Below are positions 1 to 14,100 of a stretch of 64,000 bases of DNA, piece after piece. The notes beneath the pieces are model-generated. The model was not told the DNA's origin, made no database searches, and saw only the letters and a list, made by a program, of their open reading frames with translations. Positions within the stretch are counted from its first letter, which is position 1. Each line of letters starts with the position of its first letter. The position numbers and the translations under genes were made by a program. This stretch comes from Ancylostoma caninum. Taxonomy: Eukaryota > Nematoda > Chromadorea > Rhabditida > Ancylostomatidae. Location of the stretch: contig JBAJFG010000102.1 in assembly GCA_037903475.1 (NCBI GenBank), forward strand, positions 682,001-746,000. Direction: 5' to 3'.

Positions 1-494
1 TGTCGCGTATCGCGCGCCTGATGCCGGCAGTTTCGTCGCCATATCTCACTCAATTGCCATGTATAATGCATCCGAAGCGTAATGGCTACCATTCGGCGTG
101 TCATATATGCGTATTGCTGTGAGAACACGCGACTATTTTAGGAACGGAGCTGAACGGAGTGCAGCGAAAGGTTGACGTCAGACAATCGCTGTGCCTAAAA
201 TGCATTGAATGACTTATAAGTGCGCCGAGTGGGGTTAGTAAGGCCTTTCGGGGCAAAAACTCCCGCCGAAATAGGGAACACATGACCGAATTGGGTGCAA
301 AACATGAAGTGAGACAGGACGTTTTGCGTTATTTGCCAGTGGAACGAGTATTTCCGGTCCTGATGGGGGGGGGGGGTCGACTCAACGCGATTGCATCAGC
401 GATTTACCTATTTCTGTAGGTAAACAAGATCGTGAGTTCGTTTCTGAGCTGAAGAGTTACTCATTCTTCCTGGAAGAATCCTTGTTACTGAATA

Positions 495-703
495 GGCTTC
501 GTTAATGTGGCTGTTTTTCGGCGAATAGTGGAAGAGCAACCAGTTAGTTGTCGACACGACGACGCCTTCCGCCGTTTGGGCCTCAAGAGAGGCTCAGACG
601 CTGCTGCGTTTGGCTTCCCGGATGAGCTCTTCTCTTTGAGGAGCCACTTCTGGAATACATACTTCCCGTGCAGAGGGAAATCCTTGGCTTTGAGTGTCTC
701 TTT
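495..703 (+). CDS. possible isolated exon, function unknown
   Basis: An open stretch begins just after a TGA and a possible acceptor (ctgaatag) near 494 and ends at a strong donor (TTTTG followed by gtaagt) at 703/704. In that frame it encodes a charged peptide with the segment FRRLGLKRGSDAAAFGF. First-base purine bias is moderate. No family is recognised and no neighbouring exon with matching phase was found. A second frame over the last 70 bases also reads plausibly, so the frame itself is uncertain. Confidence 0.2.
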
Positions 704-2323
704 TGGTAAGTCTCTGCGGTTTTATCTTAAGTGTTCAGGAGTAGGTTTTTACCCATAAATTGTTTTTGACCACTCTTCCCCAAAGTAACCCCAGAAAAAC
801 CTGGCTGTTATCCTTGGAACAGGATTTAAAAGCTTGTCTTCCCTTTGGATTGAGTTTTCTTCTGTTTTTTTCTCTTCGTTTACTTATTCACTTTTCTCTT
901 TTTATTCTTTTTTTTTGCCTTTTTCACCAGATCATAACCAACTTTTTAGCTGTTTTCGCTTTCTTTTTCCAAGTATCCTCACATTCCCGAAAACGCCGCG
1001 TGCACACTCATTATCTGAATATTCGAGCCTCGTTTATGCTCCATGCTAAGAAGAGATCTCCGAATGGAAAGTCCTTTGATATTCTCCGTATAGCCGCCGC
1101 TATAAATATCCCCCCTATCTGTTTGTTTGTTTGAACTTTCAGAGGTGTTCACTGAAAGCACGCGCTCTGGGACTAAGCCCCGCCCATTTATATGATTGTC
1201 ATTCTCATTTCATTGATACTCTGCTGGATATTCTGGTAGCATTTGCAATGGAGGAGCCTTGAAGGTGTTTTGTTGCGGTTTTCTCAGAATTTTCCGGGGT
1301 GCTCACTCCCGGTGTGATTTATTCCTAACCGTTGCTGCTTGGCGGTCCTTGGGTTCGTTCTTTAGGGTTCTGAACTTTTGGAGAAGGTATCTGGTGTCGT
1401 GGTGATACTGAGTTCATTGTTTGTCTTGTGGGAAATCTCTAAGCACACCCCTGGGTTCCACTGGTCGTTAGTATATCTCCCATGTTTTATTTCGAACATT
1501 CTTGAGCTGTTTTTCACGATTGAGAACTTGTTTATCACGGTGTACTCTTTGTTTTGCTGCTTATTGAGCCTAGGTTAATGAGATTATGTTGTTTTCAAGG
1601 AAAAATGTACAATACATGCTTTTTTCTTGTCATACTTCCTTCTGGCGAACTGTGCTCAAGTATCTCTCATAGAAACTTCCGCAAGAATGTTTGGAATGTC
1701 TGTTCAAAAGGTATTGCACTGCACAAAAACTCGTCCGAAGGACGTTTTCATAGGGTTCTGTTCTTACAATAAGTACCTCGCAGGCATCGAGTGCCTACTT
1801 TGCAGTGGAGCGCGAGAAATTGTACATGACTGGTTCCTGAGCTCAGTTCGATATTTCGCCATGAGTTGAGTCAGTATTTGGAAGTGGGTGGGTGCAAGTT
1901 GGTTTTATGAGCTTTGACCGCGAGAAAACGGTACTGTGCGCGTAGTTGTCGATTAGCACGTGACTACTGGAACAGGTTCAGCCATTTACTTATGGTGGTT
2001 TCTGAGTAACGTGAAACAAAATCAGCGGATAACCGATTTTTCTACCTGGAATTGTGATTCACCTGTCTATTTAATTGTGCGCTGCTAACTGTATAGCCTA
2101 GGGTTTCGTTTCTAGGCTTCCTTTTAGCTTACTCACAGTTTTAAAATTGAGTACAAAAATTTTAGAGGTGCAAATTTTGGAATGGGAAGTTGAAGGAGAA
2201 CAAGTTTCATTGCACTTCCATATTGTATACTCTACCTTTTCCCGCACTAATGAGCAAGAAACCCATGGTAATATACGCCAAGAAGAGCTCATAATGAATG
2301 CGTCCGTCAAGGTGCGGACATAG

Positions 2324-2417
2324 ATGGTGACGGATTCCTCACGCAGACCAAACGCAGGCAAGACGTTCGCGTGTTTGCGGCGTTGCGGGTTACTCGCTGC
2401 GGTAGCGCGGCATTCCT
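2324..2417 (+). CDS. possible first exon ending at a consensus donor
   Basis: An ATG at 2324 opens a frame that runs to CATTCCTGT followed by gtgagttt, a consensus donor in phase 0. The peptide is basic (begins MVTDSSRRPNAGKTF). A second frame over the same bases reads DIDGDGFLT, which looks like part of an EF-hand loop but lacks the acidic residue at loop position 12. Phase 0 would allow joining to the exons at 8747 or 11134, but this is only a possibility. Confidence 0.15.
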
Positions 2418-5400
2418 GTGTGAGTTTAGCTTATCCACAGTTAGGTATAGGGAGGTCAATCATCAGAACTCGTCCACAAATCTTCATAGCGATCCTTCTT
2501 CGTTTAAATTGTCCCTTATATTCTACATATGCGTTACCAAGTTGATAGCAGTTTGATTCTTGCAGTTTTGGTAATTTTTGAAGCTAGGCACTCTACACAT
2601 GAGCTTCAATTACCTGATTAAGCCGTAATTGTAATTCCGTGCTCCGACGTTTCTCTAGGTTTACCTGCCTTTTCAACTCTCAGAGTATGTGCTCTGACAG
2701 GTGTAAACACAAGTTTCTGCTAAACCATGTCCTTTGAAAATATCATTTTGATTCTGGGTATGGAAGGCGTTCTCGAAATGACCAGCTTATAGAAACCATT
2801 TTTTTTCTAAACACTAGTAACTTGATTGGAAAGGTAGATGATTGGAAGATAGGAAGTAAGTTTGAACAACTTTTGAACAACTTGCAATTTCTCCTCGAGG
2901 GGCGTGGCCGTAGACCTGTGATTGGTGGGTTGTTTTTTGTGCAGTTGGATTCTTCTATTTGACCAGTGGTCGTTTCCCAGGTCCTTGTAATTTCTTGTAC
3001 TTTGTTTTGTTCTTCCATGTTCAGAGGTCTTTGTGAAATACAGTTCATATCCCAACTAGAACAACTTTCTCTGGGATCTGTGGAATTCCATCCAACTTTT
3101 TTTTCAGCACGCTACGGTAGTGACTGGTGTCGAAATTGCACTAATATAATACCTAGGTTCACATCGCTATGTGACTCATACCCTTGTTCTTTCCGTACTG
3201 ACGTTATCTACAGCGCTTTCCGAGTCGGCAATGACTTTTTTCGATCAAATGCTGCTTAGTCATCGCAGCTGTCCTGTATAGTTTCTGTCGAGATTACGAA
3301 AACTCAAGGATTTACTTGGAATTTGTCGCATGTGGTGCCGGTGCATGAGCAATTTTCCGTTGATTCCGGCGAAACGGCTCCAGCCATGGCAAAACATAGT
3401 TAATTAGCGCGTATTCAGCGGAGAGAAAGACGGGCATGTGACTAACCGGCGGCATGTTGATTACGCTGTTTGTGTTTGTGCTCAAGGGTTTTCAATGAAT
3501 GATGAATGAGATTTCTTGGAGCAGCAGCTGAGGACGCCTACCTGCACCAGATGCACTAACTGGACGTTTCCACTGCTCCTGTTTTCCAGGATTCTCCCAA
3601 TTTCGGCTGCAAGGCTAGCAGGTATGAGTTATACCTGTATGCAAACACTGAGATTAATCTCCCATCCAGAGTTTCCATGGTACTAAGCGGCAGCTATTCC
3701 TCTTGAATTTAAATTAGATTTTTAATTTCGTGGAGAATTCTAATTTACATCCTTATGTATCTCGAAGCATGAAACACGGCGATCTAATTGCACTTCTGCA
3801 CTTGCTGCTGTTCCGGTGTGTGTTCCGGCCTTGAAAGGTCGTCGTTTCCTTTCATTCCCTGCTTCCCGCCCTAAGTTTATCGCACTGTCACGTTTCTCGC
3901 TTCCGAGCACGCGCCAGACACGTTTGAAAGTGATTGGGTTTTGGTCGTAGTTATCTTTTGAGAGCGTGGATGGCGCCGGTAAGCGTTCTGGGAAAGGTGG
4001 AAGTGAAAAACGGGGAATTCGTAGTCCCTGATTGAAGTGATCTGGTAAGCCAGTAGGTCCCTAGGGACAGTAACGATTATATAGCGCAAAAATAACTTAA
4101 TGTTGGAAATTCTTCATAATGAGGTGACAAAATCTTATATACCTCTCCACATCCAGAAAAAAAAATGGGTAATTTTCCACATTCAGGATGTTACCCTCCA
4201 CATTCAGGGCTAACAGTCATGGAGATATAACCAAGCGGATTTGGGCTAACAAATCAACTGTTGCGTCCTATATCTCCTAGCTTTGTGTAGTCTATGCGAT
4301 AACCAATCAAACTAACAATTATTGGTTTGTCCCGTCATCGTTTCGTTAATCCCGGCTCAGAAAATTACTCCAATCCACATAGCCACGGTGGTCTCTGTGG
4401 ACATCCACGTAATAATTGAGCGATTGAAGGGAATCCATGATCAGAGTGCCAACAGTTTTCTGATTCCTTGTTTTATACGATGTTTGCTGAATCGCTGCGT
4501 CTTATTGGATTCCCATCTGCTGCAGCACTTGTGCGAGATTCGATAAAGGTTTTTCTAACCCATTTTCGCCTTGTAGTCCGCTAACGCTGCTTGCATGCAG
4601 GGTTTCCAACGGTACATTTAGTGGCTCCTATGCTTTTTTTGCTTCTATGAGCAGAAAGGGAAAACTAAATTGCTGTTCTTTTGTTGAAGGAAGAGCTCTG
4701 CAGTCACTGAATTTTGCTAGCATTGTCTATACTTCACGCTTTCTCGCATTAGTAAAGTATTCCTCAACAATGCTTTATCTATGAATGTCCGTAATCGCCT
4801 ATCCTCGTTTTTTTTAAACGTTTATTTCACGTGTAAAGCACATGAACTGTGGATCAAACAAAAAAACCCAAGTATGTGGAGAATCCTGGCACGTTTTGTT
4901 TTTCTCAGGGTAACTTTGCTACTTCTAGAAGAAAAGCGGCTTTTTGGGCTTGAAACTTGAATTTTGGAAAAAAAACTGAACAGAAGTATAAATCTAGACG
5001 CTGATGATGGCATTTTTCGTGTCGGTGGGGTTTTTAACTCCTGTCAGGTGTCGATATATACCCACGCTTTGAAGGATGTAGCTATTTTTATCTTCTTCTA
5101 AGTGTCCCAATGTCTCGTGAGCTGAAGGACACCTGTGCACGGCTTTCACTTAAACTGCACCGTCAGCTGATAATTGTTCTTATCTACACACCGAAGAGAC
5201 GTCCATCATGTCTAATAGCAAATGACACAACCAGAGTCCGGAACTACCTACTCTGTAGTTCTAATTTCCTTTCATTTTCTTTTTTAGATGTGGTTTTTTT
5301 TCTTTTTTTACCTAATCCATCTGAGATTCCCGCATTATTGGCTTTTTGCTTCGTTTTTCCGATGCTCGTGATATCTGAAACCAGCAAGTGTGTTTGTTTT

Positions 5401-7171
5401 CCAGGGGCAAAATGTCCCAGCGGGCAAAACCGCCCGTATTTTTAATCAGTCAGGACTAGTCAGTTTTTTATTCGTTTCTTTCGTTTTTTTTTATTCGTTT
5501 CCTTTTTTTGTGCGTAGAGGGCGGAAATACTTTTGGAGTATCCAGGACTGAAACTGTTTGCTTCACAAAGCATTACTCGAACTATCAGTTGTCGAGGTGT
5601 GGTTTTCGCTATGATTGACGGCCTAGTGACAGCTGCTACCTTTTCGAATCCAGAGGGCAGCGGAGCCATTTCAGTAGTGGGGAACAGCTTTGTTTGGTTT
5701 TTAATCTTTGAATCGTGCTTGGAAAAGCATTGTTGAGGGTTGTCTGGGTGCTACCATACCATGAAAATTTCAGTGGGCGATTTTTTTTTATTTCGCGTTT
5801 TAGTATTTCAGTCGTTCTGTGGATCTCACAATTATTTTTTTTTCGCGTTCTTCATTCTAATCCAACACAAATACGATTAAAATTTATTATTTGTAATTAC
5901 TGCATCACATATGATCAAGTGTAATATTTTGGTCCTGCGGAGAAAATTACCCTGATGATCCCTAAAAATTGCTCCTTTTACTTCGAACTAGAGGTTTTCT
6001 AAGCTGGTGGCTTTTCATAATTGATCTGTGAAGCACAAGGCTTCGTTGCAGATGAGCTTTTGTATTTTTCCAGACAATTTTGAGATTTCCTTCCCATGTT
6101 TCTATTTTCTTTCTCTGAGAAGGTCCTTTTTTGTTTCTGAATACCAAAGTGCTCTATTTTCAGTTGTACAGTGTAATTTTCTAAATTAATGAACAGTTGC
6201 ATGTTGTAACTTTTGACTATTCATTTTCACTTGTGAATCTAAAAATCAGTTTCCAATAACTTTTTCTTGAAATTCAGTCGTACAGACGAGGTGACTCCCC
6301 ACAGTGGAGGAGATTGCGGTTTTCATCCTCAATATATGGCCTCTCTACCCTGTCTATGTCCGGCATTGCTCTGCACCTATAATTGACAGTCTGTTCAATG
6401 AACAAACGTGTTTAGAAACATACAATAGGCGAATAGGGAATGACTGAAGAAGGGAGTGAACAATAGAGAATGCAAACAAAAAGGTAGGGACTGATAAAAA
6501 CTTCGTGCGGTATGAAAGGAACACTGATATGAATGGACAGAAAGACAAACCAGTCAGAGAGATTTGTTGTCTAATCATTTTTGGTTTTGTTTTGTTTCAT
6601 CACGGGTTTTTTTTGGACACAGGTAAGCATAACGAATATGTATCCTTTCTGATATACAATTGATGGGAATAATGCGTGCGATTAGGGCTCTTAGGGCGCT
6701 TTTATTAACGAGGTGATGAATCTAATTGCAGTAACTCTGCTTAAATTTGTCTGGCACTAGGATAGGCTATCAGAATAGAGCGGCTAATAGGTGATAGTGC
6801 TATTCAAGGGCAGTCCCACGTAGATCAACTCTATTATTATCTTCTATTATAGTTTTCCTTGGAATTACGAATAAGTACTCCGTAAGTGCGTTTTCATTCG
6901 TTTTTGAATTTTATTAGCTGTTTCTGGCATTTATCTTCAAATTTTCATCACTCTTATCCAGTCCGTTTTATTTTTTCATGAACTCCAGAGCGCTAGAAGA
7001 TTGTGGCGGTTTCTTTGCTTTTTTTCGTCCACCTCATTCAATCTCTTCGCTCGTTTCTGCTCCATTCAGCCCATTTCCGTTGTCCTGAATGCTACCATTT
7101 CCCATGAACTTCTTTGTGCATAGAGACTTTTTGAGGCACTTTATCGCTGCTCTAGCGGCGCCGCATTGCAG

Positions 7172-7297
7172 GAGAATGACAAAGGAGTGCCCTTGCCGAG
7201 CTCGGATTACATTGACGAGCTTGGTTTTGTTGAACTTTGCAAGAGCGCGGACTTGTCCACTTGCTCCCAGCAGTGGTTCAAAGGACTGTCCTGGATT
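7172..7297 (+). CDS. possible internal exon
   Basis: The stretch follows an acceptor-like gcattgcag and has strong purine-N-pyrimidine codon bias, starting ENDKGVPLPSSDYIDELG and continuing VELCKSADL. The likely 3' limit is uncertain (gtggct after ATTACG is a weak donor). The peptide has no family I recognise. It could belong to the same plus-strand gene as the exons at 11.1-14.1 kb. Confidence 0.2.
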
Positions 7298-8746
7298 ACG
7301 GTGGCTAGGATTTTTACCCAGTGCAGAGGAGTTCCACCTGTTTCGCTGCTCCCTTCATCATTTCAAGCATGTTTTGTTCAGCCGTTCCTCGTGGTTTACT
7401 GCTTGTTTATCGGCTGAACACGTGCTTGAACTTATCCAGGATTGTTGAGAGGAACGTGAATCGCTGGTGGGATCCCCTAAGGAGGATTAGCGAGCTATTT
7501 TGAGCAGTGGTATCAAAGATCACCCTGATGCTGACTTAATCAACCATTCCCTCGTTTTCGTGGATTCACTGGCTGACGAGCTCGTGGAATATTGATGCGA
7601 GCGATGAATTCGAGCACTTACCGTGTGAATCACTTTGCATATGGTTGAGTGGATCAGTAAGAAACACTCAGATCTAGTTTCCAGCTCTTAGAAATTACTT
7701 GTTTTTCTTGCAGTCAAAGTTCTCATGCTAATTGCAATCATATCCCGCTAAAAATCCTATTTTTCCTGAGATTCAGTAGCTTTTCGCTGACTCTTCCAAG
7801 TAGTAGATTCGATACATGTCCAGAAAAATTATTTGTAAGTTGTCTAAAAAGTGCGCTCAAGCTTTTTCTCTGAAGCGGCGCACTAATCCATGAAAACAAG
7901 GGTTTTTTTTTGTTGATGTGGCTTTGTAATGTGAAATTTCTCCGATTTTTTGCTCAGGTTTTTAGCTCTGATTTTTTTTTTGTTCTATCAGATTCAAATT
8001 TAACTTTTCCATTGAAGTGTGACCTTATCTGAGAAAATTTGAGCTAGTTCCTTGCAAATCCTTCCAAGTTTTGATTTTTTAAAATGTTTATTATGTTCAT
8101 ATTATTGCGTATCATGCCCCTTTCGCTAATATTCGAGTTCTATGTCTGAATTTCCACGCTTTCCGCAATTTGATTCTTTTTTGATGGATTGTCTCTTACG
8201 AGCTAAGATCATTCTTTTATCCATAGAAGTTCGCTAAATTCTGTATTTCAGCAGTTCCAGTCTCTCCTTCTTTCTTGTTTTTTCTTTTTGGTCTTTTCTG
8301 CTCACTATGAAGATTATTGGCCTATGTTCTCGTAGTTTCTTTCACCCTTTCACGTCAATTAATCTCCTAATATAGCTCATACTTCCCCGTTTCCCCGTGC
8401 TATTATCTCGTTTATCTCTAATTCCTCGCACAAAATTAATAATTCACACTTTTTTCTGTTATTGTGCATGTTTCATAGCTAGATTTGAACTTTTGGTATG
8501 CTTTTTATAGTTCAGAATTATGATTTCGTTACTAGACATCGTAAAGGACATCACCTTGGAAACCTGCGGCATTTAATTTGCTGCTCGTGACTAATTTATT
8601 GTCTCCTTAGCTACGGAGTCTATAGTCTATAAAATTATTTACTAAGCTGCGTTAGTAAACGGATAGGGATTGGTAGATGATCAGATGATCACAGCATATT
8701 TATTCAATTAATCGAATCGTGGCATTTAATTTGGCATTTAATTTAG

Positions 8747-8907
8747 AAGAAGAAGAAGACGTAGAAGTTGTAGAAAGACGTAGAAGAATTAAACAGGGAT
8801 GGAAAATTCTGCAAAAAAATGTAGAAAAAGAATTCGCCAGACTTTCTTCTCCGCCATTATCATTGTTCACAAGAGCGATTGAAGCTGCACGAGTGTTGAA
8901 GATAAAC
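8747..8907 (+). CDS. candidate upstream exon of the 11-14 kb gene
   Basis: The island begins after the acceptor gcatttaatttag and ends at AAC followed by gtgagcaag, a strong donor in phase 0. That phase matches the first confident exon at 11134, which also begins in phase 0. The peptide is acidic then basic (EEEEDVEVVERRRRIKQGW), followed by an amphipathic stretch ending AARVLKIN. An alternative donor lies at 8934 (gtaaac, phase 2). A GAA-repeat origin of the first part cannot be excluded. Confidence 0.3.
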
Positions 8908-8937
8908 GTGAGCAAGCAAATGTGTTTGAAAAGGTAA

Positions 8938-11133
8938 ACCTAGGTAGACGTAGAAAGGATTAGCGACAATGGTTTGCTTTCATCTGAGTAGGCGGATCAG
9001 TTAGCAATTTGGGCGCAGTTGTTCGTGTGTATTGGGGTATTGTTTTTTTCCTTTTCTTTGTTTTTTTTTTTTTGGGGGGGGGGGGGGATCGGGGGCCTTT
9101 TTCTGTTTTCTAGGAAAGAGCGGCGAGAGTTTTGAACAGTTTACTCGTACCTGCAATGGTCTGAATATCCAGAACCACTGAGAAGCACATCCAACCTGTC
9201 CGTGCCCGAATTCCTGAACGCACTATGCCGAAAAGGGGCGGGGTTGTTCCAGAACCCTTCCATAAATAGGCCAGTTTAATCAATGGCTTTTTTTATTTGC
9301 GAAATCGTCCACAGGGCGGGAGGCTGCAACCATTCCGGGGACGTCCGTGAATAATAGCACTAGTGAATTTGCTTTTCCTCCCTCTCTACTGAACCGAACT
9401 TATAGGCCAGAAGGAATTTTCGAATGAATTTCTGAGTTCGATTAGCTCGAGCTTTCGAACGGAAGCCATGACTAACGATATTTTGTCCATTAATTGCCTT
9501 ATCAGTTGTGGTTGCTGCTGATGTTGAGAGGCCAAGCGAAGAGCGAACTCATGTGGGTTTTTATCAGTTGACCAACAAATTTTTCCGGAGCCCCCGTGAG
9601 AGTGTCGCATTCATTTCTCATCTCATTGATTCGGCCTGCAAGTGCTGGAGTCGCTCGAGAGGTTTGTGCGAGGACGACGCGGTTTTTCTTGTTGTAGAAG
9701 AAGATTTCATTTGATTTCTCTGCACTGCAGCAATGTGTGGGTCTCTGGCGCTGTCATAGTCTCCTGGGGACTCGGTCGCATTCTTGCTCCACGACTACTT
9801 TTGGCAGTAAAGCGCTGTTTAGAAGCATTTCTGTTGTTCCGTGAGATTTCCACGCTCAACAGATGGGAGCGGCGTCGTGAATAGTGTGGGAAAATCTTCT
9901 TATTTGAAATTCAGCGACGCTAAGCTCCTTATTTCTATTGATTGCCTATTTAGCGATGCTGCAGCCGTCTGAGGTACGCGAGTGCAGACCGGAGTAAGCT
10001 CGTGTTTTTTCGTTGTGTTTGAAGCCGTGCAGCAGACTTTAGATGTATTGTTTGTTTTGGCCGCTTCACACAACCACTTTACTGTCTTGAGCTCCTCAAG
10101 GGCAAAACTCTCTTCTTCGCTAATTTGTTAGCCGGTGAGAGAGATAGCGATAGGTGTTCTTGCCTAGGCTCTCGGCTGAGCGGGAGAGGACGCAGACATC
10201 GCTCTGTTTCTCTGTGCTCTTACCGCGAGTTCCAGCTAGCGAAGTGTTGAGTAATCCATAGGTGCAAGTTATTGTGGTTTTGCTGTCTAGTAGCTTTATT
10301 TCCTGAGTTTTTAGAGTTTTATTTTGAGTAAATAACGCTAAGCAATTGTTCAGTGAAGTTTCAGTGTTGCTGTGGATTTCCTACTATTTCTTTTCGTTTT
10401 CAGTTTTTTTTAACTTCCGATTTTTGATGTTTTCACTGTTTGACCAGCTGGTGTTTTTCCTATGGCTTTCTATTAGAAAGCAATATAGGGTGCATGCACG
10501 TTCCTAAAGTGCTTTAGTTTCCAATAACGTAGTGAATCTATTCAGACTTGAATATTCGATTTCGATTAATTCGAAACTTGGTATATTCAAAAAGCAAAGT
10601 TCTGTGGACGAAGACAGGCAAGCTCGTAGAGCCCTTTCTTTCGGGTTAATCGATTTTTCAGATCAGCACCTAAATTAGTAAATTTGTTGAATTTTTCCAC
10701 CTTTTAGTTAACCTTAGGTATAGTTTGAATTGAATCCTGAACGAATTATGACAAATAATATCTCTTCTACCATTTTCTCCTTGGTTCTCCTCTCCTCGCA
10801 GATCTAAGCGACTAATGGTCGAGGTTTCGAAGTTCTGTCCAATTCTTGGAGGTTTTTTTAAATTTCATATTTCAATTGTTCTTTTTTTTGTTTACTCACC
10901 TGTTACTTGCGATTGTTCATTCAAGTGTCAGGCTCTCTCATTATCTCCATACATTTATCTCCATCTTTGCCAGTTTTACTGCACTTGTTTTTTTTTTCTC
11001 TCATTTTTTTTTTGTAATTTTCTTTTGTTTGTGCACCACTCGTCCATTTCGTCGAAAAAATTTTGTATTTACGTGCCAAGAATTATGAGATTATGCCCGC
11101 TTACGTTGCAGGTTCCGCGCGCAGCAGTTCTAG
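8938..11133. other. intron-like or intergenic T-rich sequence
   Basis: No supported gene is seen here. It contains a T13 run followed by a 14-G tract (9074-9087) and pyrimidine-rich stretches at 10850-11060 that look intronic. A minus-strand open stretch at 9386-9610 contains a Gln-rich segment but has no matching splice partners. If the exon at 8747 belongs to the next gene, this is a 2.2 kb intron. Confidence 0.4.
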
Positions 11134-14100
11134 CAAATCCTGGCGCCAATCAGTCGCCGCAGTTACGAGCCGATCGAGATTTGGTCTGGCGCCAGAGGGC
11201 GCGAATTGCAACTGGACACTGCAACCGTGGAGGCGTCGTTCAGCATGCGAATAGGTGATCTGAAACGGGCTGTCGAAGATGTGATACTTAGACCGGATCA
11301 GAACACGCTGAACGACATCGACAAACGCGACACCATTGCTGCGCTGGATTTATGTCAGGTGAGCTCACTTAGGCGTTAAAGAGCGATTTTAGTGAGTGCT
11401 GGCGCTGAATGATTTCATGGATTTAGCCGGAACCGTCGCCACCACTGCCGACTTGCACGCCGTCGGCTGCTTCGATGAACGCATGTTCGTGTTCCAGCGA
11501 GACTGTACCAGTGGATGTGCCACGCCCCCCGCCTCCACTCTGCACTAGCACCAGCCTTGACACAATAGTGAGCGTTGAACTGAGTCTTAATATGAGAACG
11601 TTAATAGCCATCCGTGGATGATTCGAGGTAATGGCTAGTGCTGAGGTTTGTAATTTAGCCGAAATGGCGAAGCGAAAATTGGGGGTTTCGCATGGTTTCG
11701 AGCTTTTGATAACCAGAGAGCGAAAGCCATTTGTTAAATGGCGGGAAGTACTGATTAATCGTCATTGAGAAGTGATGAGGGGAGAGTTTTTTCAGCTTCT
11801 TGAGAATGATCGGTAACTGCTGCTTGAGATGTGATGATGAGGCTGGAATTACGCTTACCAGTGAGAGTTAGCCATTAGGGCTAAGCTGATTGAGAGCCTT
11901 GACAGGAAAATCTGCTTGTTGGTTAAATTGTTGGCTGACACCTGGTTGAGAGTATGAGAGTCATGTGCTGAGCATAAGTAGAATTTTTTTCTTTGCAAAA
12001 GACAAAAGAGTTTGTTGGTGGGTGATTTAAAAAAGCTGATTTGCTCAGAAGTTCTGGCCCACCACTTTTTTTTGTCCAATTTGCTCAAGGTGTAATTATG
12101 GTGTGCCTCCTCTCTGGTATTACAATATCAGTTAGCCGGTAAGGACCCAGCTGTTAATGATGAAAGGGTTTAATTTTGTCCGATAGATTTAGCACTTGAA
12201 CCAGATTTAACATTCCGGGACGTGCGATATAAATCATGCCGTGAATTTTCTCCAGAACTTTATTTTTGCAGAAGTCCATTCGAAAAATTTGTTGCTATAA
12301 ATCAGAACTGTGCGTAACAAAAATTTCAGATTTTGTTACTCCATTCGTTTCATCACAGGAGAAATGGCCTTTACGCTTAATTGCGTTAATCATAACACTA
12401 ATAACCTGCTAAAAACCTAGTTTCAAAGCTCGATTTTCAATTTTTGCTCTTTTAAGCAAAACTTTTTGTTTTTAATCAAGCGTTGTTTCTTTTTCTACCG
12501 CGGCCCATCAGTTGCGCCCAGAGTCATAATAAATAAATGATTTATTAAATAAGTAAAATAAAATTGCTCTACTTTCAGGTGAATCGCCCGCAGCCTGTAC
12601 TGTACCGACACTCGGCTGGCGTATCGCGGCGACAGAGTCGCGTACTATCCTCTCTGCAGTCAAAGAGGAAGAGGAGCAACTCTCTGACGAATTATCAGAA
12701 GACGTGAGTTTTCTTTTCAGACTTTTCTCTTTCTTATTTCATGTTCTTTTACTTGTATATCCTGTTCATTTTTGCTGCTACTGGATAATTTGTGTTATGA
12801 AGAATTTACAAGTGCATCGCAGCTATCTCTTCACATTTTTTTCTTTTCTCCTTTCACTTTCTTCCTTTTTCTACTTTTCTGTGCAGCAATCAGGGCTCCA
12901 TACGTTCTGTTCTTAATTTGTTGTCTTTATGATAGTGACTTGCTTTGTGTTCATCTTCGCTTCGTTGGTAATCCCTGACGATCCATTTATAGATAATTAT
13001 GTAGCTAGTGAAAATGGAATCAGAACTACACTTCTCCCTGCCCTTTCATGTTGTTTTCCCTTGTAGTTGAATTTTTGAATTGCTGCTGAGGTTTTGGATC
13101 AGAGGAGCATAACAATCATGCTCTTATTTCCAGTCCTGGTACATCTGTCTCACTGCCGCCTTCAGCTCGTCAAACGCCAATGCGATTCGGTGACGAAGAT
13201 GCGCACAGGTATTTTTTGCAGTAATTTGACTAATTCTTTGACTGGAATTTTCACTGTTCCTTGCTTTTATATTGCTTTTATTAGTCGGCTTTTTTCTAGA
13301 AGCTCTCTCGGCTCATCTGATTCACATTCGTCTGTAGCTCGAAGCGAAGATTACTCTCAGGACTATGTTGCTGAAGAAGACGAGACTGTCATTTGTTAGT
13401 TCTATTTTATATTTTTGTTATAGTAATTCATGTTATGCTTACTTGGAAATTCGGGTAGGTACGAAATTAAGCCTTAGCAATGTGGACTTTTTTTTCTCGT
13501 ACTTGCTTGAAGTTCTAGTTCATTGCACTAAATCCTTCTCTTTTAAGATATTATTGAATTTGTTTGCTAAACTTAGCCACCGCTATAATGTTTTTTCTAT
13601 TCTTCGAGAAAAATGGATTTTTTTCGTGGGGGGGGGGTTAGTTTGAAAATTAAACATGGTTACAGTTGAGTTTGCTATGGTAGCTGCTTCAAATTCCGGT
13701 ACTCCGGAATAATTAATTTCTTGAACATCTAGTGTTTTTTTTCTCCAAATTCTAATCCAATTTACCAGCGATGTCCTCAAAATCTGTTGCGCTAATCGAG
13801 AAGTTATTTTCAGATCAGTATACATCACCAGAAACAGTGCTGCCACCGACGGGACCCACAACAATGCCGGTCAACTTTAACCCTTATCTGACGTACCGTG
13901 AGTCGAGAGAGGATGAAGCCATGGAGTGCGACTAACGGGTTAGTTGAGATGTCCAGTCTTTCATTTCAAGCTTTTCTTTCAGTTTGCTTCCTACATCTCT
14001 TCTGTGGCTTTATGTAGCCCTTTTTAGATGTTTTGCTGAAGAAATAGTGATTTTAGGCTATAACAACGATCCTGCGATTCTCACAAACCGGTGGAACCGA

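Larger units (their letters stand above)
1..8700. other. T-rich non-coding stretch with sparse coding-like islands
   Basis: Most of this stretch has runs of T, frequent stops in all frames and no chain of exons that I can join. It could be intergenic, or long introns of the gene whose exons lie at 11.1-14.1 kb. It contains a 12-G tract at 365-376 and short islands that read like exons at about 495-703, 2320-2417 and 7172-7297. No transposon with recognisable ends was seen here. Confidence 0.5.

Noticed and set aside
2285..2420. EF-hand-like DIDGDGFLT reading
   Set aside because: Loop position 12 is Lys instead of Glu/Asp, there is no second EF-hand, and the frame continues into T-rich sequence.
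10815..11258. 147-codon plus-strand open frame
   Set aside because: Its first two thirds are Phe/Ser-rich from an intronic pyrimidine tract, and its end overlaps the exon 11134-11358 in the wrong frame.
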